Part shown: positions 44,201 to 52,009 of the stretch, in pieces | How the letters are laid out: every line of letters begins with the position of its first letter | How positions within the stretch are numbered: the stretch's first letter is position 1 | Origin: Serripes groenlandicus | Lineage: Eukaryota; Mollusca; Bivalvia; Cardiida; Cardiidae | Direction of reading: 5' to 3' | Assembly (NCBI GenBank): GCA_031761405.1 | Contig: JASEVX010000001.1 | Span: forward strand, 199,998,356 to 200,062,355 | DNA: 64,000 nt | The notes under the pieces: generated by a model | The model's input: only the letters and a program-made list of their open reading frames with translations | Database searches by the model: none | Told to the model about the DNA's origin: nothing | Made by a program: the position numbers and the translations under genes

Positions 44201-45267
44201 AGACAGACAGTTTTCGCCTCCTGTTGATTTTCTGTTTTAGGAATCATTACTCTATACCTCTATCCCCCTGAGACGGAATGTGTCGGCCCGGATTAGCCTG
44301 CGCGGAGGCTGATCTGGGTCGATACATTACGCAGAGTCTATAATGTTGGTTTTCTCGCGGGACGGCTCATATATGCATCCCCCCACACACATACACACTC
44401 CACCATGACCGTCGTGCCGCGACTGGGGAACGAACCTGGGACGCCCCGTTTCAAATCACCGATGCTAACCACTCGATCATGGCGGATTCCTAAAGCGTAT
44501 TGAGGAACCTTAATGCAGAAATATGGAATAAAGACAACATCTCTAAACTTGTCATCATTTATCGGGTTTATTGGGTTCATATTTTCGGTACATTAACACA
44601 GAAAACACGCACGAATTAATGCAAACAGGAATACAGTAAACAAATCTAAATACATAGATAAACAAATAATATAAGATAGACCTTCAAACCAAGGCAGATA
44701 AGGATGTTGCTTTTCCCCATGCTTCGAAACATTTCAAGTGTGTTGGAAGTTATCACAGCGGAATTCTTATTATACGAATTGTCCAGACGATGGCCATAAC
44801 ATAATCTGGTGCCGCGTTGTCATATGATATATAGTGAAAAGAACCACGAAATAACCGAAAAAAATGAGGGTGCGAGTGTCAGAAAAGATGCGATTGTTCA
44901 ATCTACCCAATAAAAAGGAAATTCACAAAATGCAAGCGTACATTTTATCGTTTGTTATGTGAATTTTTTTCTTTCATTTGTGATTTTTTTTCGCAATAAT
45001 GTGAACAAATATGGTTTTTTCAAATCGTGAAGATCGGCCTATAATATAGACGGTGGAACGGCGCTGACAGTAATCGGTGTTATAAATCGTTGAGGCTAGA
45101 TATTGGGAATACCCTCAACGGCTTTATCATATATGCAAAAGCGTTGTATAAGGGGAGGTAATCACCATCTAACCATAACCTTACCTGCTGTGGACTTCCT
45201 GTGGAGTACTATATGACGTCACCCTGGTTGCCGTGGAGATCAAAATCGCTAGGATGGAATATAACAT
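17374..45267 (-). CDS. Calcitonin-type neuropeptide precursor, five coding exons
   Basis: The joined exons, in transcript order, are 45267-45185, 41520-41431, 26762-26595, 23731-23642 and 17515-17374: 573 bases, 190 residues plus stop. Residues 1-18 or so are a hydrophobic signal peptide. Residues 147-177 form the candidate hormone, preceded by KR and followed by GKRRRR, which predicts cleavage and a C-terminal proline amide. The ring SCNLNLGFHC (Cys148 and Cys156) and the P-G-K-R end are hallmarks of calcitonin-type peptides. A second P-G-K-R stands at residues 98-101. All four junctions are phase 2, so the frame would be unlikely to survive by chance. The peptide should be secreted and act on a class B G-protein-coupled receptor (family knowledge). 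I did not find the fully non-coding first exon. The gene converges on DDX55. Confidence 0.8.
18606..18800. mobile_element. Family A MITE, degenerate
   Basis: Starts attaaacccttttta, contains ttttcaaggtcgtctgctgt, and ends in a decayed terminus. Confidence 0.55.
19360..19720 (+). mobile_element. Two degraded SINE pieces
   Basis: Box B-like gcgggttcgatctcggg near 19378 and aaggttcgaatcccagtggg near 19580 are each followed by SINE-body traces (gtaacggggatagc; gtggtgtcgaataagtc-like). Head regions are missing. Confidence 0.5.
19740..20002. mobile_element. Family B MITE
   Basis: Full length, with terminal changes (gagccgtgtcccgtgag). Confidence 0.9.
20284..20513. mobile_element. Family A MITE, full length
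   Basis: Starts ttaaccctttcccccat and ends gggaaaggataaa. A separate right arm follows at about 20625-20723 (gggaaagtgttaac). Confidence 0.88.
21191..21405. repeat. 37 bp tandem repeat, six units
   Basis: accatagttttcactgtccg and then tttacaggcaaagtgtc repeat with starts at 21192, 21229, 21266 and onward. Units are nearly identical. The array lies in the last intron of the calcitonin-type gene. Confidence 0.9.
21535..21905. repeat. Degenerate 24 bp tandem repeat, about 15 units
   Basis: The unit is roughly tttggaattaaaggctaaat plus tctg, with many substitutions. It follows the 37 bp array after about 130 bases but is unrelated in sequence and looks older. Confidence 0.85.
22435..22685. mobile_element. 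Family B MITE
   Basis: Full length. The inner halves (cggcccggatcagtctgcgc) pair with the opposite arm. Confidence 0.9.
22815..23070 (-). mobile_element. tRNA-derived SINE, diverged
   Basis: Reverse orientation: gtgtattacgccgctttcgg at the 3' end and ctctgaccacttcaccatgg at the tRNA head. Confidence 0.75.
23208..23246. repeat. (AAC)n microsatellite
   Basis: About 13 uninterrupted caa/aac triplets. Confidence 0.95.
23642..23731 (-). CDS. Calcitonin-type gene spacer exon 2 (90 bases)
   Basis: The minus-strand acceptor is tttattttccag and the donor is gtaggt. One base completes leucine, then 29 codons read LLEDLSRKQSLLEDILSSIG and continue to TSIQSE, leaving AG. AG plus the first G of the last exon gives arginine, which makes R-K-R directly before the hormone. 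The exon is a multiple of three with equal end phases, so it can be skipped without a frame shift. Confidence 0.75.
24449..24682. mobile_element. Family A MITE, full length
   Basis: Starts tttaacactttcccccatat and ends gtgggacatgtttaaa. Confidence 0.85.
24868..25133 (+). mobile_element. tRNA-derived SINE
   Basis: gccgagctccggttgcacag to gattgttgaaaacggcgtaa. Box B is tagattcgaccccag. Subfamily as at 63541. Confidence 0.85.
25590..25850. mobile_element. Family A fragments
   Basis: A right arm ending ggaaagggttaac at 25696, and a left-arm piece at about 25779-25850 (gccgacgcactttgatacat). Between them is unassigned sequence. Confidence 0.6.
26487..26562 (+). mobile_element. SINE 3' fragment
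   Basis: ggccgtgttatgacttgaat and actgttaaaagcggcgtaat. The head is absent. Confidence 0.65.
26595..26762 (-). CDS. Calcitonin-type gene exon with an additional P-G-K-R peptide
   Basis: The minus-strand acceptor is ctctttccag and the donor is gtaagt. The exon has 168 bases, phase 2 at both ends, and 55 whole codons. It encodes LDECRVMGPMSDDIC with two cysteines ten residues apart, then NQLIHSPLAPGKR and a basic tail ending TEKRK. The spacing from the second cysteine to P-G-K-R resembles the terminal hormone exon. It may encode a second, divergent calcitonin-like peptide or only propeptide. No dibasic site precedes the first cysteine; the nearest basic residue is a single Arg at the end of the previous exon. 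A family B MITE begins 36 bases upstream of the acceptor. Confidence 0.75.
26799..27059. mobile_element. Family B MITE next to a splice acceptor
   Basis: Full length. Its left border is 36 bases upstream (transcript sense) of the acceptor of the exon 26595-26762. Confidence 0.92.
27232..27590 (-). mobile_element. Degraded 5'-truncated LINE 3' end
   Basis: On the minus strand, ECEYDVFFQCEKFREIRQYF matches the zinc-knuckle end of LINE proteins (pattern E-Y-x2-F-x3-C-x-K-F-R-x-I-R). A 3' UTR follows with AATAAAG and a tail of imperfect CATTGN repeats near 27232-27262. It is a different family from the 37.7 kb element. It is inside the calcitonin-type gene, in the same orientation. Confidence 0.6.
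27823..28081. mobile_element. Family B MITE
   Basis: Full length, with the left terminus shortened (gagccgcccgcgaaaaaa). Confidence 0.9.
28219..28448. mobile_element. Family A MITE, best-preserved copy
   Basis: Perfect TTAACCCTTTCCC and GGGAAAGGGTTAA ends, and an intact central hairpin (gaaattgcac, gtgcaatttc). It is a suitable reference for the family. Confidence 0.95.
28790..28985 (-). mobile_element. tRNA-headed SINE, reverse
   Basis: gcaagtgggaatcgaacaca is a reversed box B, and actctaacctctcggccacg a reversed box A. The body has no obvious match to the other SINEs. Confidence 0.6.
29502..29730. mobile_element. Family A MITE, full length
   Basis: TTAA is at both ends. It is preceded by a fragment containing cgtctgctgcagatat. 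Confidence 0.9.
30530..30718. mobile_element. Family A MITE lacking its right end
   Basis: Starts ttaaccctttcccacatac and is cut off after aagcgtctatatgg. Confidence 0.85.
31329..31545. repeat. 90 bp tandem repeat, 2.4 units
   Basis: catatatcatag recurs at 31329 and 31420 and, as a variant, at 31510. Each unit includes cacttccggtttcaaattag and ataaacaatagttccaggac. Confidence 0.85.
31918..32189 (+). mobile_element. tRNA-derived SINE
   Basis: cggtggtgaagtggtaaagc, then box B ctggttcgatccccc, body gctggtgtcaggataaacgg and end tagtggcgtacaacac. Confidence 0.85.
32590..32797 (+). mobile_element. tRNA-derived SINE, subfamily of 14846
   Basis: gaatccaccgttgcaaagtg at the head, ggagcgtccttacacaaggc in the body, aaaatggcgtaaaacatc at the end. 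Confidence 0.8.
32872..33522. mobile_element. Family A remnants around a SINE
   Basis: Left-arm remnant 32872-32936 (ttaaacctttctcaggttca), SINE 32937-33180, then a right-arm remnant 33330-33522 ending gtgggaaagagttta. Whether this is one interrupted copy is uncertain. Confidence 0.5.
32937..33180 (+). mobile_element. tRNA-derived SINE, diverged
   Basis: Body with ccctggtgcacatagttgcg and tggtcaattgaccaggaaaa, end gaaatcgacgtaaagcacc. Box B is decayed. Confidence 0.7.
34083..34547. mobile_element. Family E MITE containing a family F insertion
   Basis: Family E ends read ATCGAGGGCTTGGCGTGAAA and its inverse; the centre is the hairpin ggtgccattgctc-gagcaatggcacc. In this copy, family F occupies 34243-34458 at a TTAA in the right arm. 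Confidence 0.92.
34243..34458. mobile_element. Family F MITE inserted in family E
   Basis: Bounded by TTAA at 34243-34246 and 34455-34458. Removing the element and one TTAA restores the uninterrupted family E sequence seen at 43 kb. Confidence 0.95.
35378..35572. mobile_element. Family A MITE, degenerate
   Basis: Starts ttcgctctttccaacataca and contains aatgtcgtctgctgcagatg near its right end. Confidence 0.7.
35726..36110 (+). mobile_element. Family H element, copy 1
   Basis: Contains catgtgtaacataacatgac, gtcatgtgataaaaagaatc, and the hairpin aaatgtgttattaagc with gcttaataacacattt. It matches 40779-41243 in the opposite orientation. No coding capacity is seen. Confidence 0.8.
36190..36476 (-). 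mobile_element. tRNA-derived SINE
   Basis: Reverse orientation: aaagccgctttcaacaagtt, then ctttccaagcgactggcttc, and the head with gggggttcgaatacacaacc. Confidence 0.85.
36737..36895. mobile_element. Family A MITE, internally deleted
   Basis: Ends ctaatcctttcccacata and gtgggaagggttgaac with a short middle. Confidence 0.65.
37388..37598. mobile_element. Family A MITE, degenerate
   Basis: Contains cacatctgcagcagattact, a rough central hairpin, and the end ggaaagagttaag. It lies about 100 bases before the LINE. Confidence 0.7.
37703..38759 (+). pseudogene. LINE ORF2 C-terminal fragment (RT thumb to zinc knuckle)
   Basis: This frame stays open for about 350 codons. It reads HLGITHDSRMKLSVR, ARNSLFAMVGQGLHPQG, YSKIVRPTLLYGSELW and later YFTCIKCGMLSQEELVHLLY followed by ECSC. 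The LYGSELW block and the C-x2-C-x9-H-x4-C knuckle are the usual end of LINE polyproteins. There is no natural start codon: the frame opens at the truncation point. The long intact frame suggests a fairly recent insertion. A second frame continues past the stop and may be frameshifted C-terminus. Confidence 0.8.
37703..39048 (+). mobile_element. 5'-truncated LINE (non-LTR retrotransposon), 3' end
   Basis: The element keeps the C-terminal part of a reverse transcriptase protein, a short 3' UTR, AATAAA at 39019-39024, and a tail of repeated ATTGT to 39048. There is no RT catalytic core, so it is 5'-truncated and immobile. The left border is placed just after an in-frame stop near 37696; I did not identify a target-site duplication. 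It lies in the large intron of the calcitonin-type gene, in the opposite orientation. Confidence 0.8.
39480..39870. mobile_element. Family D half-elements, tandem pair
   Basis: gacgatgttttgagtacgta and acataggttttactgagt occur twice, about 230 bp apart, without the facing arm. Confidence 0.65.
40200..40400. mobile_element. Family A MITE lacking its left end
   Basis: Starts within tagaaaatctccataattga and ends gagggaaagggttatc. Confidence 0.8.
40779..41243 (-). mobile_element. Family H element, copy 2
   Basis: It opens with a roughly 150 bp palindrome (atctgacatgagttgtcatt facing aatgacaacgaatgtcagat). It continues through sequence shared with copy 1 to cattgtcatgtgataaaaag. The motif ctttttatcacatgac faces gtcatgtgataaaaag across about 310 bp. 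Confidence 0.8.
41335..41680. mobile_element. Family A pieces on both sides of a coding exon
   Basis: atgcagacgactttttgaac near 41347 and the central hairpin aaattgctcattatgagcaa near 41600 flank the 90-base exon at 41431-41520. Both are partial. Confidence 0.5.
41431..41520 (-). CDS. Calcitonin-type gene spacer exon 1 (90 bases)
   Basis: The minus-strand acceptor is aatgtttcag and the donor is a perfect gtaagt at 41430-41425. The exon starts with one base completing serine, has 29 codons beginning LINNLDRVHAHLDTLSRSI, and leaves CA. It has the same length and phase as the exon at 23642-23731, and several positions match (L, L, R, L, S, I), which suggests an exon duplication. There are no cysteines and no dibasic site, as expected of propeptide. 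Confidence 0.7.
42262..42480. repeat. 105 bp direct duplication ending in (TA)n
   Basis: The segment from ttagcctgattggttttgag to cagcttgttggttatatata occurs twice head to tail with no visible differences outside the TA run. It is a young duplication. Confidence 0.9.
43041..43293. mobile_element. Family E MITE, intact
   Basis: It carries the uninterrupted sequence ataagcgttaaatcattttt, which is the empty form of the site filled at 34243. Confidence 0.93.
44113..44368. mobile_element. Family B MITE
   Basis: Full length. A SINE head follows directly on its right. Confidence 0.92.
44375..44495 (-). mobile_element. SINE head fragment
   Basis: Reverse orientation, tRNA-like part only: ggggaacgaacctgggacgc and gctaaccactcgatcatggc. 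It directly follows a family B copy. Confidence 0.8.
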
Positions 45268-45367
45268 GGGTATCTCGAAGCCAATCATGATTTTTTAAAC
45301 TGGGTGAAATTCTTGGGATTTCTGTTCGTGGGGTTTATGTTTCTCTGTTGTTTTCTTCCTTTAGTGC
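45185..45367 (-). CDS. Calcitonin-type gene exon: 5' UTR and signal peptide
   Basis: On the minus strand a tractable acceptor (ttactttttgcag) precedes 45367, and the donor gtaagg follows 45185. Translation from ATG at 45267-45265 gives MLYSILAILISTATRVTS, a hydrophobic secretory leader, then YSTPQEVHS and a split AG. A second in-frame ATG at 45288-45286 would add seven residues (MIGFEIP), with an in-frame TAA just before it. I prefer the inner ATG because the leader then starts directly with its hydrophobic core. The exon ends in phase 2, like all later ones. Confidence 0.75.
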
Positions 45368-45772
45368 CTGCAAAAAGTAAATTCAACCATTTTCATACTG
45401 TGACCATTTTGACACATCTACGGCAGACCAGAAAACACTGAGGCAAAAGAAGAAACTCATAACAAGTACTTCTTTCTTTCGCCATATTTATTCAACTATA
45501 TTTCGAATAAAAGTGTAATTCATGAGGGATGTTTCCGACTTTATACCACATGGAGCTATGGTCTAATTTAAAGGCATCACATAATTTAGAACCGATTAGC
45601 TACCCAAATTTTGATTAATGGTCACAAACGATGTCTGTGGAGTGAACATTGTTTTAGCAGAGATTATCTGAATAACTTTTTGTTTCACCAAAATCGGTAT
45701 TGTTTCGCTGATCTGCACAACTTTGAAAGGTGAATTTCTACAAGAATATAATTCTAATCCATAAAGCAACTC

Positions 45773-46610
45773 ATGTCACTTTTCATAACGTTTAGTTACA
45801 TAAATTATGTCACTTTTCATTGACGTATAGTTACATAAATTATGTCACTTTTCATAACGTATAAAATATGAATATGTCACTTTTGATAACGTATAGTTAC
45901 ATAAATATGTAACTTTTCCTAACGTATAGTTACATAAATGATGTCACTTTTCATGACGTATAGTTACATAAATTATGTCACTTTTCATTGACGTATATTT
46001 ACATACATTATGTCACTTTTCATAACGTATAAAACATAAATATGTCACTTTTCATAACGTATAGTTACATGAATTATGTCACTTTTCATGACGTATAGTA
46101 ACATAAATTATGTCACTTTTCATGACGTTTAGTTACATGAATTGTGTCATTTTTCATGATGTTTATTTACATAAATGATGTCACTTTCATGACGTTTAGT
46201 TAAATAAATTATGTCACTTTTTATGACGTATAGTTACATAAATTATGTCACTTTTCATGACGTTTAGTTACATGAATTGTGTCACTTTTCATGATGTTTA
46301 TTTACATAAATGATGTCACTTTCATGACGTTTAGTTAAATAAATTATGTCACTTTTTATGACGTATAGTTACATAAATTATGTCACTTTGTATGACGTAT
46401 AGTTACATAAATTATGTCACTTTTCATGAGGTATAGTTACATAAATTATGTCACTTTTCATGAGGTATAGTTACATAAATTATGTCACTTTTCATGTGAT
46501 GTCACTTTTCCCGACGTTTGATAACATAAACTATGTCACTTTTAATGACGTATAGTTTCATAAACTTTGTCACTTTTTATGACGTATAGTTACATAAACT
46601 ATGCCATTTT
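45773..46610. repeat. 34 bp minisatellite upstream of the calcitonin-type gene, about 24 units
   Basis: The unit is atgtcacttttcatgacgta plus tagttacataaatt, with indels of one base. A block of about 135 bp (four units, marked by catgatgtttatttacataa and gttaaataaattatg) is duplicated at about 46154 and 46289. About a dozen units contain TGACGT. The array starts about 400 bases upstream of the signal-peptide exon. Confidence 0.92.
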
Positions 46611-48594
46611 CTGATATAAAGTATTGGTATTAAATGCCACTGGGAGGCCACTTTTCTCACGTCAACGTCTGTTACACCGACATACAAAATTACATCGGTT
46701 TCCGAATACCTTAATATAATATTGTCAAATATGTATTCAATAATGATCGTGATCTAGTGGTATTTTAGAAGTGTCTGGTGCACGATTATACGCATAGATG
46801 GTAATTTATGTATTGCCATTTATTTTCAAAACAATCGAAGGTCGGTTTCCGTGTGACGTTGCTTGTATAATATCTGCAACATTGCAATAATTGTGAAAAA
46901 GCATAAAGTAGTTCACCGGCACCGCGTCCTACTTTACTACACACCGGAAGTGTAACGTTTTGTTATGAAAGTTTATACCGTTCCATTCCGCCAATGAGGC
47001 GGAAATTAATGCAGTTTTTTTGTTAACATGTTGGTTGTGATACCGTTGTTTTATAGCGTATTACAGTTTAGGCCAAGTCACACAAAAGCCGCCCTGCATC
47101 GGGTCTGTTTCACCAGAGAAGATTCAAATCACTCTTGGCGCCTCATTGCAATGTGGTCATCATCTACACACATGTTTGTGCTTAAGGGGAAGCTCATGGA
47201 ACTGAGGGAAAAAGGTACAAGTTGGCATTAATGAGCAGACTTTGCATCACCCTGTCCATCTAGGCTTATTGTTATCTAAACAAGTTAATAGAACTTTATA
47301 AATAAAGCCCTTGTGTGTAAGTAATAAGTGAACACTGCAGATATTGATCCGATTTAGTGGATGCCAGAGCTGGTTTGGATCTACACTGTTCACAACAGTA
47401 AACCTGTACATTTATTCATCGACGGGCTCGAATACAGAATATCAAAGTACGGCAGTTGATCAAAAAACCATCTATTTTAAAAACCTCTGAAGGTCGGTTT
47501 TTGTTTGACGTAGCTTTCCATAATTTTATTTAATTATTATTGGCAACATTTTCAAACAACATATTATGTTAACAAGAAACAAGAACTAACTTTAAAAAAG
47601 ATAAACGGCGATCAATATGAGAAAACACTAAACAAAGGAACATGCGCATATTATTTGTCTTGAAATCAGAAAGGTTCTATGTGTTTACCAAAGGCTAATC
47701 AGCCATTTCCATCCAGCTTCAGTTTATATAAATAGATTATCAAGGCCGAGAATACGCCACATGACTGAAGATTACGCGAGGCTCCCAAGAGGTGTATACA
47801 TTTTAATTGACAATAAATAACTGAAAACTTTTATCATGTTTTAACAAAAATTAATAGTTTGCTCTTAAATATTATATTTCATACGTTTTCACTGATTTTT
47901 TTCACTGAAATTTATTTCTTAAGGAAAACAAGTTAAAGCTAGTATGCAGAACATTTCATTTTTAACATTCATATTATTAGTGCCTCTCGTAGGATCGCCA
48001 ACTTAACTATGAACCAATCAAAACGTTTCATTTCCTTTATTTCTTCGACATTATTCATTATATACAACATTTTATTGGTCTACAATCTAGATGATTTGTT
48101 TAACATCTAGGTCAAAACATAAATTGATGCAAAATGCAGCATTAAAAGAAGCGCAATGGACCGAAACCGTCTAAAGTGAAGTATATTTTTACTGATTCAC
48201 CGGTTCTATATTGTTCCTTTTCAGAAAGTATTAATGATTGGTATTCATATTATATTGTCGCAAATACGAAAATTAACAAAAGAATCATTGAAAATATATA
48301 TTTTGTTTTAAACAATTGCAACAGTTACTGTAAACAGAGACGTATATACATGTAGATACATGTGTATTTTATTTGTCTCTGCTGTAAATTGTCCAAGGCA
48401 TAAACACTCAGTTTATCGTAAAAAGAACTTCTCCTAACATTACTCCATTGTCAATTAAAGGTCAAGGTTAAATGTATATCATTATGACCGACGCGTGATC
48501 GACCATTGACTTTGGAAATGAGCAACAGTTAAGTACGTGCACATGACAAAATGAAGTTAAGTCATTTTTGCAATGTATTAGTACATATCTTACA
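46611..48594. other. 2 kb without recognised gene, upstream of the calcitonin-type gene
   Basis: AT-rich sequence in which gaaggtcggttt plus gtgtgacgttgc occurs at 46838 and, as a variant, at 47487. A 67-codon frame at 47028-47231 has no recognisable motif. The promoter and first non-coding exon of the hormone gene may lie here, but I cannot place them. Confidence 0.4.
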
Positions 48595-48876
48595 GCCGAA
48601 CCCCGGTAACTCAGTCGGTAGCGACGTGGGCTCTCAATCTAGGGGTTGTGAGATCGAACCCCATCTCGGCCAACATTTTTTCCGACTTTTGACAAAAGTC
48701 ATTGTGACAAGCGTCATTCGTCTTCCACCAATGGGCTATCAGTCTTTGTCGAAAAGCAGCCAGTTGTTTGGAAAGAATGTTGTATGAAGTACTGGTGTGA
48801 GAAAGCCAAGAAACATATGAGTAGGTGAACTTGCCGCCGTGATATGACTGAACAATTGTTGAAAACGGCGTTAAAC

Positions 48877-48913
<37 letters not shown>

Positions 48914-48917
48914 CAAT
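48595..48917 (+). mobile_element. tRNA-derived SINE with (AATC)n tail, near-intact
   Basis: Head gccgaaccccggtaactcag, box B gagatcgaacccc, end gttgaaaacggcgttaaacc and (aatc)6. Imperfect flanking duplication catatcttaca / catatattaca. Confidence 0.92.
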
Positions 48918-49920
48918 CATATATTACATATAGAGAAGGGTTATGACTAGATGCCAACTGTTCTTGAAATTGTATGACCACCGATTAATATCACAATTTA
49001 TCTTAAAACTGAAAAGGTCTCTTTTCGTGTAGTTCTATATATAAAGCAATAACTATTTTCCCCTGTACATAACTCATTTGCCGCCTCATTTAATAGAAGT
49101 CGTTTGGAAAAAAAGTATATGAAAAGGGAGAAATTGCTCAACACGAACACTTTCGCATTTTCCCATAATGTTTTCAACTCTGAATCAAATGTAATAAAAC
49201 TTCCGTTTTTGTACTGTTGACCGCATTAATCACCACTTCTATCTTGACATTCCTCGAATTGGCAATGGAATCGTCCAAATTCAAAGCTGTTCGAGTACAT
49301 TTTAAAAAAAATCAGCAAAGAAAGGGTTATCGGTTAAACAGTTACTAAGTCAACGTCATGAGCATATAGATAACTAACTATTGAAAGTATTTTAGCCGTG
49401 TCTGACGGTCTTAGAGCGTCTCCGTAACCAGGTCACGTAATGGAGTAGGGAGGTAGCACCCATGGGATTACAACTCTAGCTTTGTTGTCAAAAGTTACAC
49501 GGAAGGTGGAGACTCTGGTGAGATTGTAGCGTATGTACTTGCTAGTCTGAGTTTTCACTGTACGAAGCTACGGCAAGACCACAAAGCGCTAGTAGCGGCC
49601 CATGTGAACATGTTATACATTTTCTCAAATTGAATTAGGTTGTCGACTTGTCAAAATATAAATGACAATCCCTTGCTAACTGAGTTCATCTTAAATTGTG
49701 TTTCTAGGTTCATCCGTACACCAGCCATCTAATAGGTTCATTTAATCCATTATATTTAGTCGAGCGAATGTTATGAGCCAAAGGAGATTCGGGTAATTTT
49801 CGTCTGGTTAATCATATCAATAAATGTGTCTTTACTTTGATACTATACGTTCATTTACGACGATATTGTTCTGCAGTACAAATTAAACATTGTGGAACAT
49901 TTGTGTGGTTGTCTGTATTG

Positions 49921-50040
49921 TGCATTATGCAGCTTTCAGCAGTATTTCAGTTATATAATTGCATTTCCTGTTTTAATATCCAGTACTTCCGGTATCATTT
50001 GTCCTGACAACCCTGATGCATCAGACGTACATACTATCAA
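49921..50040 (-). mobile_element. SINE 3' portion
   Basis: gcattatgcagctttcagca to atttgtcctgacaaccctga. The tRNA head is missing. Confidence 0.6.
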
Positions 50041-50046
50041 TACATA

Positions 50047-50084
50047 TTGAGGGCTTGGCGTGAAACGGTTGTAACTAAAATCCT
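50047..50084. mobile_element. Family E left-end fragment
   Basis: Only tgagggcttggcgtgaaacg and gttgtaactaaaat remain. Confidence 0.75.
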
Positions 50085-51261
50085 ATTCCTAATGATATCG
50101 CTATATACATTAGTTTGGTGGCTAATTTCAGATTCATGTCTTCCATTGATTCCCTTATTCCAACCCCTCTAATATTAGAAATTGTTATCCGTTCTATATA
50201 TTCGCAACCAACGGGAAGGAAGGTTTATAATAAATATAATACAAAATGACGTTATGTAATAATAAAAATATGTCACTCTTTGAACTCGTTTTAAGAGCAG
50301 ATTATATTCCATTTTCAGGACATATTTTTTAATATCGCACACATTCAGTTAATTCTCGTTTTAATTTTCTCTTATTTGCGACATCCATTTTTATATATCA
50401 TTATGTGTCTTAAATACATTACAGAGATAAAGTTCTCAATATTTTAGGAATAGGTTTAGATATTCGTCTTTTTTGTCAATCTAGGGTAATGAATTTACGA
50501 AATTAGTTCTGAGAGGAAAAAAAAAGTAAATTAAATTCTTGCTACTTGTTCATTTAAGCTTCAAAAATCCCCGAGGATATATAACTCTGGTTTTTTAGTT
50601 ATTTAGTTATTTTTTTTAGAGTATCTCTATCCTTTAAACATTTCCTTCATATGCGTAAAAATACCTCTGTAAGAGGGAAAGTGTTAGCTATGCTCCAGGA
50701 AAACCAAACCGTGGAATTCTGCCCTGTCCTAAGGCGGGTGCATACCACGTCGCAACAAGTTTAGTCCCGAAATAAGGTAGTGGACATTCTTATACATTCA
50801 CTTTGGCTAAATATGCTAACACAATTTGAAATGTATCCACGAATTTCCGGAAACTGAGGATGTTCTTAAATGTTCTTATGCTTGCTTGTATTGCCCATAA
50901 ACTTGATGTCATTATATAACAGTCATGAAAGACCCGAACTGAACAGGACCCCAACCTTTGAACGGTCGAAGGCGAACGTTCTTCCACGTCGCTATATAAT
51001 TAAGCTCTGAAGCAAGTCGATATAAATAAACATAAAACGGTTTAGATAGGAAACGTTTTACTTCGGTTCAGTGTGTTAGAGTTTAATTTGCCTGAAGGGA
51101 ATATGTCTTAAATTTATACGTTTGTTTAGTTGATGAAGCAAATTAAGAAATTGACTTCATTAAATAAAGCGTGAAATTAGTTATTCGTTAATAAAAAAAA
51201 GCTTTATATTTACGCCTTTCAAACATACAACATATCTGAAGCAGATGGTTATGAGCAATAT

Positions 51262-51522
51262 GAACCGTCCCACGAGAAAACCAACATTATGGCCTCTGCG
51301 TAATGTATCGATCCAGATCAGCCTGCGCAGTCCGCGCAGACTGATCCGGGCCGACACATTCCGTATCAGTTGGATAGAGGTATAGAGAAATGATTCCTGA
51401 TACAGAACATCCACAGGAGGCGAAAAGTGTCGGCCCGGAATAGCCTGTGTGGCATGCTTAGGCTGATTTGGATCGATACTTTACGCAGAGTCCACAATGT
51501 TGGTTTTCTCGCGGGACGGCTC
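51262..51522. mobile_element. Family B MITE inside family A
   Basis: Full length (gaaccgtcccacgagaaaac to cgcgggacggctc). Family A arms lie on both sides. Confidence 0.88.
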
Positions 51523-51523
51523 A

Positions 51524-51660
51524 TTTATCTTTTTGCCACAAACTCATATATCTTTTTGCCACAAACTCATATATCTTTTTGCCACAAACTCATATATCTT
51601 TTTGCCACAAACTCATATATCTTTTTGCCACAAACTCATATATCTTTTTGCCACAAACTT
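51524..51660. repeat. 23 bp tandem repeat, six units
   Basis: ctcatatatctttttgccac plus aaa repeats at 23 bp. The ttttgccacaa part is family A MITE sequence, and the array abuts the right end of a family B copy, so it is an expansion of a transposon junction. Confidence 0.88.
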
Positions 51661-52009
51661 TCAAAAGACGTCAGCTGCATATGCGACTGCATGTGGGTAA
51701 GGGCAACCTGCGCTACATGCGATATCATACATAAACAGTTGTTCTATGGGCGAAGTGAATACATCTCTACTGACCCCTTCCTTACATAAAAAGACGTATT
51801 GGAAGCCTCTGTAGCATGCGACAAATTTTTAGTATTTTTTCTTCTTTTGCCACAATGTTTCAGTTTTAATCATTAATTATACTTTAATTTATAGAGAGTT
51901 TCCATGATTTTGTCTATGTGTTTTTGCAAAGTCGTCTGCTGTAGATTTGCTGTATCTGGAAAAGGGTTAAATGTTACACAATAAACACTTAAGTATAAAT
52001 TTAAATGTG

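Larger units (their letters stand above)
51205..51971. mobile_element. Family A copies disrupted by family B and a 23 bp array, plus one intact neighbour
   Basis: A left arm at 51205-51261 and a right arm at 51655-51705 surround family B (51262-51522) and the 23 bp array. A separate copy at 51773-51971 (ccccttccttacataaaa to aaaagggttaaat) follows. Confidence 0.7.

Noticed and set aside
45214..45221. Perfect TGACGTCA (full CRE)
   Set aside because: It falls within the coding part of the signal-peptide exon, so a promoter role is unlikely.
48595..48680. tRNA gene candidate
   Set aside because: It is the tRNA-like head of a SINE: the body and AATC tail follow, and the stem pairing is imperfect. 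The same applies to all other box A/box B hits in the window.
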